From Sphagnum compactum (taxonomy: Eukaryota; Bryophyta; Sphagnopsida; Sphagnales), in the NCBI GenBank assembly GCA_965153455.1, contig OZ234496.1, forward strand, positions 4,225,207 to 4,289,206: 64,000 nucleotides of DNA. The letters are read 5' to 3'. The translations under genes were made by a program, and so were the position numbers. Each line of letters opens with the position of its first letter. Within the stretch, counting starts at the first letter, position 1. The notes below the pieces were generated by a model. The model made no database searches. It saw only the letters and a list, made by a program, of their open reading frames with translations, and was not told the DNA's origin. Positions 1 to 10,900 of this stretch are shown here, in pieces.

Positions 1-1109
1 GGATACTGCAGTGAAGAAGCTACACAGGACAGTGGATGTGGTGTTGGCTCTGACTGTGCTTATAGTCTGGTTACTCATATTGGGAATTTCACCTATGCAC
101 CTGCTGGTGTTTGTGTTCTCACAGACGCTGCTCATAGCATTTCTGTTTGGCAATGTGTGCAAGACTCTGGTTGAGGCAATCATCTTCATGTTCGTCATGC
201 ACCCATTTGATGTTGGTGATCGCTGTGTCATTGACGGTGTTCAGGTAAACAACCCTTGCAAACTGTGATATGTCTTCAACCAGTGTGTTGTCAACCATTC
301 AGACTACAGTTTCTGGAACCTATAAAAGCAGGTCATTTGTTTACTTCATTGAAAAAAATCCTAAGGTTTTAAAATGGTGACACAGGTGCAATTTGATATA
401 TGGTGTGCAGTATGTGGTGGAGGAGATGAACATATTGACAACTGTCTTTCTTGGAGAAGCCAATGCGAAAGTTTGGATTCCCAATTCTGTGCTGGCCAAT
501 AAACTGGTCCAGAACTTCTACCGCAGTCCTGAGATGGGTGATGGATTTGAATTTGTGGTACATGCATCTACTCCTGCTGAGAAGATTGCAACCCTGAAAG
601 AGAACATTGGCAAGTAAGTATCAAAGCAAACTACTTTTACACTAGGAATGTCAGGTAGCTGTTTTCTCATCATACCAAATTGAACAACTAACTTATCCTA
701 GCAACCAGAAAAGTGGATATTTGAAGCATGGGTCCCAGAGACAAGCTCAAAACTTTGTGTATGTCTTGAAGAAACCCAACTAGATCAACCTCCTCACCCA
801 AACCCCTGAACTATGCAGCGCCTCTCTCATCTATTTTTGGGATGTCTCAGGTACATTGCAAGCAAACCACATCACTGGAATTCCAAGTTCAGTCTAGTGG
901 TGGTGGATCTATCAGAGGGAGGTAAGATGAAGCTCTCATTAGGTCTGTCACATACCATGAATTACCAAGACTTTGGTGAGAAAGTTGCTCGTCGATCAGA
1001 GCTCATGTGGGAGCTCAAGAGGCTATTTGAGGAGTTGAAAATTGAGTATCATCTCCCTCCCCAAGAAGTGCACCTCCGCACCTTAACTGATTTGAACCTA
1101 CCTGACTGA
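1..1109 (+). CDS. MSL: MscS-like (MSL) mechanosensitive ion channel, C-terminal part (5' end cut by window edge)
   Basis: Membrane channel that opens under membrane tension, of the plant MSL10-like plasma-membrane type. Three exons are visible: from the window edge (frame from base 2) to 244, 411-613 and 851-1109, joined at GT..AG sites in compatible phases and ending in TGA; 234 residues are seen. Exon 1 carries two hydrophobic helices (VVLALTVLIVWLLILGI, then a second around LLVFVFSQTLLIAFLFG) followed by the family hallmark HPFDVGDRC, which begins the cytoplasmic MscS beta domain. Exon 2 continues with VVEEMNILTT and YRSPEMGDG, both strongly conserved in MSL8/9/10 relatives. The N-terminal half (acidic tail and first four helices) lies outside the window, so length cannot be compared. 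Family assignment is firm; the paralogue is not. Confidence 0.93.
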
Positions 1110-1960
1110 ATAATATAAGAGAGCCAGTAATTTCTGTTAAATCACCTTGAAGACAAATCTGTCCAACTTTTGACACATGGAGAAGACTGAAACTCAGGAC
1201 ATGCTACTGATCCATGTCCATTGTCAACATTTTAGGGTACCCATAATATGTCAGATGAGGATGTAAATCCATGGAAGAAGCGATGTAAACCCCCAGGCTA
1301 TGATCACTGATACTAATGCAGCTGAGCTCCCTGCTAACCTTGTTTCCTTCAAGCAAAAAGACTAGACCAAGGAGACAATGAATATAACTTTGTTAGATGT
1401 AGTCTCCACATGTGTCATATAATCTGGCCACAGGACACACCAGAGACATGTTTGTAGGAAAATCATTAGCAAAATGTTTTAGGGCTGGAAATTGGAAAAA
1501 ACTTCTGGTATGGTAACTCAGGTTGCTTTGGCACACAAGGTGCCAAAGAAGTGCAAGCTACACTCCATTATGAAGAAGGTTCAGTGTTGGTCTCACATGA
1601 GTGACCTTACAAGGAAGGAACAACGCCACAGAGATTTCTGAGGTTTCACTAGTAATGCTGATTCAGAGATCCCATTATTTGATTTCTATTGGTGCACACA
1701 TGCATTCTATTGACCATTTTGCAGTCAGTAAACCAATTCATGATAGAGTGATCATAGTTTTTATCATTCGATTGAATCTGTTTCCTTGTCTGGATCTAAG
1801 ATTGCTTTTGTCTGGCAGAATTCTCATAATGTTTTTGTCTCCAAATGAATTTGCCATCATGATGTAGGGTTTTTCAATCAATGATGCAAAGGTTTTCGGA
1901 TGTGCTTGTTTGTTTTATGTCGATAGAACGAGTAATTTTGGACTTGCATTCAGAACCTTA

Positions 1961-2342
1961 GAGCATCTCTTTCCAGCTGTGCTCAGTATGTGGCCCTGCA
2001 AATTCAAATTGGATGCAGAAAAGTCAAAACAAGTTGGTTCAGCACAGCAAAATAGTTTTGGCCGAAGAGTTTTGCACAGTTTGCAGAGGCTGGAAAAAGG
2101 CACTGCAAAGCCTAACAACACCCACCAGAGAAGATTGTAAAAAACGTGATTTGATTACTACTCCATGTTTTGGATTGGTCAACTATATTGATTCGTCCAG
2201 GTGGCTTCGTATTAGTAGTCTCCCACCTATATGCAGTCCCATTTTTAGTTCTACAGGTGGGATTGGAAAAAAGTAAATAACTAAACTCAAATGTGAAAAA
2301 TATTCTTGCAGGATCACATACTGAGCACCCTGGTAGCTGCTC
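1961..2342. mobile_element. MITE-like element with ~40-bp imperfect terminal inverted repeats
   Basis: The left end 1961-2001 (starting gagca, containing gtgctcagtatgtg and cctgca) reappears inverted at about 2308-2342 (tgcagg..cacatactgagcac..tgctc). The flanks are tta on the left and taa on the right, so a clean target duplication is not proven. It ends next to the neighbouring element at 2346 and shares the terminal GAGCA. It has no coding capacity, so it is non-autonomous. Confidence 0.6.
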
Positions 2343-2345
2343 TAA

Positions 2346-2645
2346 GAGCATCTCCACCCCAAAACTGGAAACAACTCCTTTATTTTAGAATAGAATACCG
2401 TTTAATGATCACTGACTCCACAAACATCATTAAAGTCACTTTACACACTGAAAGACCATTTATGTCTTTACATCATCTGGACGAATAATAGTTACTGTCC
2501 AGATCCGTAGTAGAATAAAGCTTTTAAAGGGGTTGAAATGGCCACTGCAAAATGGACATCAATACAGGAGCGCAGCAGGATTCACACTATCCTCCTGCAA
2601 GATTTAATGGAAATGGGTGTTTGCCAGTGTGGGGTGGAGATGCTC
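2346..2645. mobile_element. 300-bp Tourist-like MITE with TAA target-site duplication
   Basis: The left terminus gagcatctccacccca is repeated as its exact reverse complement at the right end (2630-2645), and similarity continues inward for about 10 more bases with one indel. TAA flanks both sides (2343-2345 and 2646-2648). A 3-bp TWA duplication is the hallmark of PIF/Harbinger (Tourist) elements; the superfamily call is inferred from that and from the GAGCATCTCC-type end. There is no open reading frame. Confidence 0.75.
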
Positions 2646-2902
2646 TAAATACTTTTCAGAAAGTGATTAGTGAACAGTACCTCTATTGTATTAATGAGCG
2701 TTGCGATGGCATTCCAATGATATAAACATTGATGCTTACACTGGCAAAGATAGACCTGTCAGTGATTTGTTAGTTGTAGGCACTGACCTGGGAAAATCAG
2801 AGTTCTAACTCCTAAAGGGTTGCACAACCTCTATTATGACTTTCCGGTCAAATTTGTTAGTGATTCCATTTGCAGAGGTGGTGGCTCCAAACTGCCACAA
2901 CA

Positions 2903-3034
2903 GCAACAAGGCAGTGGATCCAATGGTTAAAATAGGGAACTACATAACAAAGACCTAAACAAACTTCTGTGACTGCAACATGGAAGTGGATCCAGTGGTT
3001 AAAATAGGCAACTCCATAACAAAGACCTGAACAG
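2903..3034. repeat. 72-bp tandem duplication
   Basis: The unit starting gcaacaaggcagtggatcc at 2903 recurs from 2975 as gcaacatggaagtggatcc. Both are followed by ggttaaaatagg and cataacaaagacct. Two copies, period 72, with a few substitutions. Confidence 0.85.
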
Positions 3035-3487
3035 TTCACTCTGTATGCAAGAAAGTTCTACAGCAAGGACCCTGATATGTGCTTTTGTGCAATGCAACAA
3101 TTTATCAGATGAATTTGCTCTACAATCTGATTTCTGCAAAGACATTTCCCGACAAGAAGGAAGCCTTACCTTCCCTCATTTGAAAATTACAAAGATCAGG
3201 CTGAGGACATTCTTGTTGCCCTGACAAAGGAGCTGATCTAATAGTCTGTTGCATAAATCAAGCACCAAAAGTGGGAAACTAACCATAATTCATTGGACAA
3301 TGATCGATGCATCATAACCTCAAGTATCAATACTGCATTTTACAGACTCAACCTGTTTTTTTCTTTTTTCTTTTTTCTTTTTTAAGCACACAATAGAGTC
3401 AACCAACACACATAATCTCCACGAAACCTTGGGTCTCTCTTTACACTAGAATTGGGGCCCCTCCAGCTCTGACAAGAAACCACTTCT

Positions 3488-6400
3488 TCATGAATCAGAA
3501 CCATTCTCCTGCGTGATGTGGAAGCCCTCCACTTTCCTCACAACCTCATCAACACCAACCCTAATCTGGCTCACATCACTATTGCCAAAACTGCCCACTT
3601 CGAATTCCTCAGTGCCTGACACTGTGCGCCAAATTCGAATAGTTCCATCCTCTGAGCCCGATGCATATGACTCTCCACCAGGAGAAAACCGCACACAATG
3701 GACAGGGCCATGGTGACCTTTGTTGCATTCTGCATGACCACAATCCAACAATTTAGTTTCCATGAACATCAACAGCATGCTAAGATACCATTAAAACCTC
3801 AGAAGGTTCCAATGCATGGACAAAGACATTAACAAACCCATGAATACTGCATTTCTGGTCTGTATGTTGTTTGCTTGAAAATACTTATAGAAAATAGCTA
3901 ACATTAAAGTAAGCTCACAACACCTTAGTTGATGGTAGTTTGTGACACATGGGACAAGTCAAACTCAGCAAAATTCCTCTGAAACAAACAATCAGCATCT
4001 GTAATGTGTCTCTGCAGACAGTCTAATATGTCAAAGAGATCTTTGCAGCCCACCAACATGCAGAATGAACCCATTGGAAGCTCACCAATTTCATCTCCTG
4101 TGGTGAAGTCAAAGAGGCGGACCCACATATCATCGCCACCTGCAATGAACTTACTGCGAGAAGGGAACAGTGAAGCTGATTCCACAGGTCTGGGCATTGT
4201 ATAGCTCTTCACCAAACCAAAGCTGTTGACACACAAAAAAAAAATCATTTCTCCTGTTGGTTCTTTGTTCACTATTTTAGCAATAGGGATTTGCAGAACA
4301 AGTTGCAGGATTATCTTCAATTCTTTCAACAAATGCATGACTTACTGATTAGCATCCCAGAACTTGACAGTGTTTCCGTCTGCTGTTGTGATATAGTTGC
4401 TATCACGGCTAACCTCCACACTTGTGCAAGATGACTTGGTGTCCAAGGTCCGCACAATTGCCTTTGTCCTGACATCCCATATTCTGTCATCCCACAAAAT
4501 GTATCTGTCAAGAGATTCTTGATTCTTCAACTAACCCTGCAATAGATTTTAAGCTAGGCTTGCCCTCCATTTACCATGCAGATTTTGAGCAACCCATCAA
4601 AGCATATCTATCAGATTGGAGAGGAATCTCCACAACAATTTTATAATCCATCAACACAAGGAGAAGATGACAGGTGATAGAATTCAAACAGTTCTTGTTG
4701 CTTTAAAAACTTGCCAAAATCCCTTTGCCCACCTGGGCACCATTTCCAGAGAAATTGGTCAACCTCACATGATGCAATACTTTGATAACTTTGATCCCAA
4801 TATCAAGATGAAGACTAGCACTGTGGAGCATTCTGCTGGAGTGAAGAAAGATTGAATAGACAGGTGTCTGCACCTGACCCCTCCCATGTCATTGGAAGAG
4901 CTCAATATGGTCTGGTCACTGTGATGCCATACAGCTGCCCTGATTGGTGTACCCGGAGAGCCCTCCAGGATGGTTGGTGGTGCATCTGGACGATTCAGAT
5001 CAAATATCCGGAGTATTTTCTCAGCCCCACCTGTTAGCAAATGCGTTGTGCTCTGTTTCCAATTGCAACAACCCAAAAGCTTTCTCAGTACTCCCCCTAC
5101 AATACTTTATGATGTTACTTACAACCAAGGCATGCAGGTTTGAATGTAAATGTCAGACAAAGCCAACAGCCTTGTTTCACATTTTTGTTCTCCCAAAGTG
5201 AGGACAGAGAAGAAAGAAGACCTCAGAAAAAGCACAAGTTCGGACAATATGCTTGTGCTCAAAGGAGTGAAGTTCATCCCCCGTTAATGCATCCCAAACC
5301 CGCCTGCTCACAGCCCTCAACCATTCCCCCAAGTCCAGATGATTAACTTGTCGACTGAAAAAACCACAACCCAGTCTCTTCTTGACCTAAACATCAGCCA
5401 AGAATTCCACAAACAAGACTTCTCTCATCAAGACAGCATTGACATTTGCTGCAGCATGGAGGGGAGGGGGAAGATCTACAATCAGACTAAGATTCCAACT
5501 CCTGTCAGCTGACCGGAGCAATGACTGGTGGGTCCACAGCAGAGGATCTTAAGAGATCAAAGATATCAGAGAAGGGCCTGCATACGCGCTGAAGTCTGCT
5601 GAAGCTGTGGCAGCTCGAAGGGCGGGAGTATCCAGACATGCTGCCCAAACTGCACCCTTGTGTCCTTCAAAAGTTCCAATCCAGTCGCCTGTCTCTCCAT
5701 TCCGCAGCATAGGCTTCCCATCTGCAAACAGATCATATACCATTTCTCCTGTCAGCAGCAAACATGTGCATATGCAAAGGGATTAACCTTTAGATCATCT
5801 ACATATCCTCAAAAACACATAGGAAACAGCTGCATAAAACCCTAATTTATGCATTTGTAATTTGTACTGAGACATGTCCAGCAAAGCATTGAATAGCAAG
5901 CAAGTGATGATATCTGGTTTGTGATGGCCATAGGCACACCTTATTCTGCAAATTCAAGTAATCTTACTCACTTCCCTTTCTGATCCAAAGGGCTCCTTTA
6001 AGAACGGACACATTGTGAAATTGGGCACAAAGACTCTTCAAGACACATGAGAAACCCTAAATACCTCACATCACATCACAGTAAGAGTATCAATTGCAAA
6101 GGCTGCTGCTGCTGTGGTCTTGGTGACGATGCTTCAAAGCTGCATTTCAAGCTTTCTTCATCGATCATGCTCAGAGAAGTAGGAAAACGCTCGATTTTCT
6201 GATGCTAAGGTACATGTGCACAGTTTCCCATGTGCAAATCATAGTGCACATCGACGAGAAAATTTCAAAGAAATTTGCGTACCAGTGAAGATATCATCGT
6301 GCACCTTCCCGGGCATCAGACATGAGCGTCCGCAACAACAGTGCCGCCGAAACCCTAAGAACTAAAAAGACGAAGTGCAAGGCGATGGACGTGCCTGTTG

Positions 6401-6565
6401 CTCTCAAGATGAGAGGAAGGAGAAGAAGAAGAAGAAGAAAGCTATACCTTTGCTGGCGCTGACCAAAAAGAAACCATCCGGAGTGATCGGACTGTAAGAC
6501 AGATCCACAATCGGACGAGAATGTCCGTGACATACCAACGGCACTTGAGCTTTTCTCTTGTCCAT
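3488..6565 (-). CDS. STRAP: WD40-repeat protein, STRAP (serine/threonine kinase receptor-associated protein) homologue
   Basis: Complete 7-exon gene on the minus strand: 6565-6448, 5721-5586, 5303-5222, 5052-4874, 4483-4346, 4222-4086, 3729-3488. All joins keep frame and total 343 residues, close to the roughly 340-350 usual for the family. The start ATG at 6565 gives [18 protein letters not shown], the typical STRAP opening. Conserved landmarks follow blade by blade: LVSASK (35-39), [13 protein letters not shown] (53-65), [79 protein letters not shown] and [11 protein letters not shown] (ends 297), then a 46-residue acidic tail. The family forms a single beta-propeller scaffold; in animals it acts with TGF-beta receptors and the SMN complex. 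The plant role is less defined, so function beyond scaffold is not claimed. The intron 3 donor follows a final GAG. Confidence 0.94.
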
Positions 6566-6870
6566 TTGCACTACGGGCTCCACGGCAAGCGAGCGACCTA
6601 CCTCTCTCGTCAGTCCTCTCTTCCTCTGTCAAAATCTACTTCAGCCAAAATGCAAACCCTCCGGCTGAACTAGAAACCCTCTGTCTTTCTTTCTGTCTGT
6701 TTGTGTGTCTCCTCTCAAAGCTTCAGACTTGATGCAACGCCGCTCGTTCTTCTTGATGAGAACAACTGAGTTACGACATCTGAGCTGTGTGTTGTGCGTA
6801 GTAGTAGCAGTGCAAGACGAAGTCCACGTCTCGAGGACATCACCGTCGTCTACTACATAGGTCCCTCTTG

Positions 6871-6910
6871 TGGTGGTGGTGGTGGTGGTGGTCGTCGTCG
6901 TCGTCGTCGT
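6871..6910. repeat. Compound (TGG)n(TCG)n microsatellite
   Basis: Seven TGG units run directly into about six TCG units, upstream of the STRAP-like gene. Confidence 0.95.
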
Positions 6911-7102
6911 CCCCTGGGGTGGTCCTCCTCCTCCACCTCCTCCTGTTTCTTTCGTTTCTGAACCAATCTGGGAGCCGTAAAAGATGAGAAAAAGCTCGGC
7001 TACTGTAGTCTTTCTTCCACTGTGCAGTAGGGATGCAAAAGAGGAGAGAGAGACGGCGATGTCCGTTGAAGAAACGGCGGCGATGGCGCGTGCGAGAGAG
7101 CA

Positions 7103-7106
<4 letters not shown>

Positions 7107-7136
<30 letters not shown>
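7107..7136. repeat. (GA)n microsatellite
   Basis: Uninterrupted GA dinucleotide run of about 15 units in the upstream region of the STRAP-like gene; it reads CT on the gene's own strand. Confidence 0.95.
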
Positions 7137-7137
<1 letters not shown>

Positions 7138-7680
7138 CAGAGAGAGGAGGGCGTGCGTGCGCTGCTCCCGTGCGCGCTTGTCTTCCCCGGGTCCACCCCG
7201 GGGCGGGATGCGCGGTCCCCACCCGCCCGCGTTACGTGGATGCCAAATTTCTAATTGTCTCATACGTTCATCCGGATAAACTAATGATAAATATTCCAAT
7301 TCATGGCTTCAATGAATTTATTACTTAAAAATTTATTAGGTGTCGAATTATTACATATTATTTTTTCATTTCACATTTTCATCCATGAACATCCATTTTT
7401 CTAATTAAAAGTAAATAAATTCAACCCAAATGAAATTTACCATATAATACAAATATAGTAAAATGGATAGAGGTATGGACACCTTCTTTCCCCCCAAAAA
7501 AACAATTTTAAGGGAAAAAGGAATTGTTAATTTTTTTTAATATTTATAATATGTAATAGGTCCAAATTTATTTCAAAATCCAAAACATTTCTAATTTGTA
7601 AAATAGGGTTTAATATCACCATCCATGATTGGTCAAAATTGTATTGAATCCATTGTAACCTATTGAAACCTGGTATTGTA

Positions 7681-8640
7681 TCCATTAAATTCTAGGGTTT
7701 AGGGGTTAGGGTTTTAGACTTTAGGGTTTTAAACTTTTAAGGCTTTAGATTTTGAGGTTTAGAAATCAAGGTTTAAGGTCTTAAGGTTTTATGATTTGAA
7801 GTTTAAATCCATTAAATTTTAGGGTTTAAGAATTAGGGTTTTTGACTTTAGGGCTTTAAATTTTTGGGGTTTAGAAATCAAAGTTTAAGGTCTTATGGTT
7901 TATGATTTAAAGTTTAAATCCATTAAATTCTACGGTTTAAAAGTTAGGGTTTTAAACCTTAGGGTTTAAACTTTAAAGCTTTAGATTTTGGGGTTTAAAA
8001 ATCAAGGTTTAAGGTCTTATGATTTATGATTTAAAGGTTAGGTCCATTAAACTCTAAGAATTAGGGTTTTAGACTTTAGGGTTTAAGCTTTAGGGCTTTA
8101 GATTTTGGGGTTTAAAAATCAAGGTTTAAGGTTTTACGACTTATGATTTAAAGGTTAGGTCCAGTAAACTCTAAAAATTAGGGTTTTAGACTTTAGGGTT
8201 TAAGCTTTAGGGCTTTAGATTTTGGGGTTTAAAAATCAAGGTTTAAAGCTTTACGATTTATGATTTAAAGGTTAGGTCCAGTAAACTCTAAAAATTAGGG
8301 TTTTAGACTTTAGGGTTTAAGCTTTAGGGCTTTAGATTTTAGGGTTTAAAATCAAGGTTTAAGGTCTTGTGGTTTATGATTTAAAAGTTAGTTCCATTAA
8401 ATTCTAGGAATTAAGGTTTTAGACTTTAGGGTTTAAGCTTTAGGGCTTTAGATTTTGGGGTTTAAAAATTCAAGGTTTAAGGTTTTACGGTTTATGATTT
8501 AAGGTTTAGGTCCATTAAATTCTAGGAATTAGGGTTTTAGACGTTAAGGTTTAAACTTTAGAGCTTTAGATTTTGAGGTTTCAAATTTACGATTCAAGGA
8601 TTAAGGTCTTCAAGTTTTATGATTTAGGATTTAGGGTTCA
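7681..8640. repeat. Tandem array of ~117-bp units built from degenerate telomere-like TTTAGGG
   Basis: Unit starts (tccattaaat/tccagtaaac) fall at 7681, 7808, 7919, 8043, 8160, 8277, 8393 and 8511, so spacings are 127, 111, 124, 117, 117, 116 and 118. Each unit contains several ttagggttt, tttagggtttaag or tttggggttt steps, plus a conserved atcaaggtttaaggtctta segment. TTTAGGG is the usual plant telomere repeat. The array looks like an interstitial, higher-order reorganisation of it. The four central units (8043-8510) are the most alike; the outer ones are more divergent. Confidence 0.88.
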
Positions 8641-10029
8641 TATGAGTTAAAATCATGGAATGTCATTCAATTATGGAACTATTGGTTAGATGACCTTTAA
8701 CAAAGCAAAACTTCAATTTGAACATTTTGTAGGAAAGTTTTTGAACATAAACCTACAAATTTGTTGAATTCCACAAAAGGTAGATGAACATCCCTTCTTT
8801 TAAGATTTTCCAACACCCAACTAACAAGCATATTATATCATTAAATTTGCAACAACATAATGATGCAATGTTTGCTTCTCAAATGTGATTCATTGATTTT
8901 TTCACCTTTTTACCATCTTTTAAAACCTTATGCCTCTTATTTTCACTACACTAAGAAATATCTCCCAACTCTTTACCAACCTCAAATTTGCCCTTTCTAT
9001 TCTCCCAAAATAACACCAACAAATAAAGGAATAAAACAAGACATTTTCAACATGTAATAATTCCAAAAGGATTTTGAATTATTTCAAACTCCTAGAATCC
9101 AAATCCATATACTAAAATTTAATATTATTTTGAGTTTAAAACCTCCATTCAAATATGGTTATACTTGTTGGGATTCTAAGAATTGCTTACCATTATTGTA
9201 AATCAAGTTGGGGAATTTACCTTCTGTAAGATTTTATAGCAAATGTATCAACATTTATTTTCTTGCAGCGAATTTTCACATTGTGGCTACTAAAAAAATT
9301 TGGAATTTTTTATTTTAAAGTGTAAATTGCTAAAATTTTGGAAAAAATCACCAAATTTTTGAAATCACAAAACTAAAGAAAAAAACCCTAATATGTCTAA
9401 TATTGGTTCAAATTTAAACTTGTAACATGCTACATGAAACCCTCAACCCTACTAATCTCTAGGCTTTGCACTATGATCTTTATGATAGAATCTTTGCAAT
9501 AGGTCCAAAATGGATGAAATTTTGTCCATTCATTTGACTTGGAGTTAGGGGTGAAATTTTTGCAACACCACATAATTTTAAATCCAAGCTCCATACCCCC
9601 AAAAATTTGTCATGTTTTCCAAAAATTCCAACATAAAGTGTCAACACACCATGCAAGATGGATGGATGATGTGTGGATGGGAAACATTTTTTAGTTGTAT
9701 TCATGTCCCATAGCTAACCACAATGGTTAGTTTTGTAGCAACCATCCACATACATGTCTATCTACCTAGTGGCCACCAACTAAGCTATCTACTTACCCAA
9801 ATGGATACCACATACATACATTCCGTCCTTATTTACTTACAATTCTTACACACATATGCATGTGACTATGTCTATATTTGTTGAGTCAACAAGTTTTCAT
9901 GGCTTCTTAAATGATAGAATTGGCCATGACAAGCTGATTTTCATGCCTTCCTATTCTTATTTACAACCCACCTGAACTTATTTGATGACCTATTACATAT
10001 TTTAACATCATGATGGGGCATGGCATAAT
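8641..10029. other. AT-rich intergenic DNA without recognisable features
   Basis: No gene or complete element recognised. Around 9701-9860 the sequence (tagctaacca, ctatctacctagtggcc) faintly resembles the dispersed repeat at 24232 and 51355, but too loosely to annotate as a copy. Confidence 0.4.
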
Positions 10030-10900
10030 AAATTCCACCAAGGTATGTAATGCCAAATGTGGGAGAATAGATGACGCTTGAGCATTATTCAATAGAATGC
10101 CAATACACGACATGGTTTTTTTGAATTTGTTGTGTGTTAGCAAATGTGAAATGCTAGCAAAGACAAACCATCATAGATTTGAATGTTTTCAACAAGTGCA
10201 ACAATGCTTTAACCCACAATGTATTTTTTTCAAATTTGTGTGTTAAGGACATGTGAAATGTTGGCAAGGACAAACATCACACATCAACATGTTTTCAACG
10301 AGCATAACAATTCTAACCCATAAATTTGGTTTCTTTGAATTTGTATGGTAGGATGTGAAATGTTGGCAAGGACATACGACACACATTGATATGTTTTCAA
10401 CAAGTGCAACACAAAGGAATATGGAACTCAAACCTAGCTATCAACCTTTTTGGCAATTATAATGTATACCACAAATCTAGTAGCACTCAACAAAGGTAGA
10501 TGTGTCAAGGAATCGATTCTTATATGTGACTTTTGAGTTTGATTGATTTATTGGATTGCCTTGTTGACATATATGAAGCATGTGGTAGAATAAAGAGGAT
10601 GCTTGGAACCCATCAAACATGATTCCCACTTGTGAAGGAATTTGTTGGAATGCCATGATTTTGGGACACGTGAGTTCTCCAATATTTCTATTTATGGGTG
10701 GTGTTAGGGAAATAATTAGCATTTTGTGTTGGATGTGGTACGTACTAATCAAGGCACAAATAGGGGTGTGGGTGAAGATGTTTTCAACGATGTGTAAGGT
10801 AAATGTGAAGAACATGGAAGATGCTTGGAAAGTGTTCAACATGATGCTTACACTCTGTTGTCTCTTAGACTACCACTATTTTCTTGGACTTCATAAATGT
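10030..10900 (+). pseudogene. Decayed pentatricopeptide repeat (PPR) gene, PLS-type
   Basis: Plus-strand reading in shifting frames recovers a run of PPR landmarks: AKCGRIDDA, a stop, then ALFNRMPIHDMV (about 10053-10120); FECFQQVQQ; two GHVKCWQGQ-like segments; VALNKGRCVKESI (about 10480-10530); CWNAMILGHV (about 10646-10675); and NMEDAWKVFNMM (about 10811-10846). Stops and frameshifts between them rule out a functional protein. Intact relatives are organellar RNA-binding or editing factors. The style of the repeats resembles the large PPR families of ferns and lycophytes, which is an inference from memory. The ~105-bp periodicity of 10146, 10253 and 10355 reflects the repeat structure of the former gene. 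Confidence 0.72.

Larger units (their letters stand above)
1110..3487. other. Intergenic spacer between the tail-to-tail MSL and STRAP-like genes
   Basis: No convincing gene on either strand; open frames are short and lack family resemblance. It probably includes the 3' UTR of the MSL gene and, at the right end, that of the WD40 gene. It contains two MITE-like elements (1961-2342 and 2346-2645) and a 72-bp tandem duplication (2903-3034), listed separately. I see nothing recognisable in 1110-1900 or 3040-3480. Confidence 0.6.
6566..7240 (-). promoter_or_regulatory. GC-rich upstream region / 5' leader of the STRAP-like gene
   Basis: Between the start codon (6565) and about 7240 the base composition is markedly GC-richer than the AT-rich DNA that begins abruptly near 7250. 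It holds trinucleotide runs (TGG about 6871-6891, TCG about 6892-6910) and a GA run (about 7107-7136, CT on the gene strand). CT-rich leaders are common near plant transcription starts. Long open frames here in several frames are artefacts of these repeats. No TATA box was fixed with confidence. Confidence 0.5.

Noticed and set aside
6641-7328. Several overlapping open frames of 60-190 codons on both strands
   Set aside because: They run through TGG/TCG/GA microsatellites, which lack stops in any frame. The peptides are homopeptides, and the region is the upstream/leader part of the STRAP-like gene.
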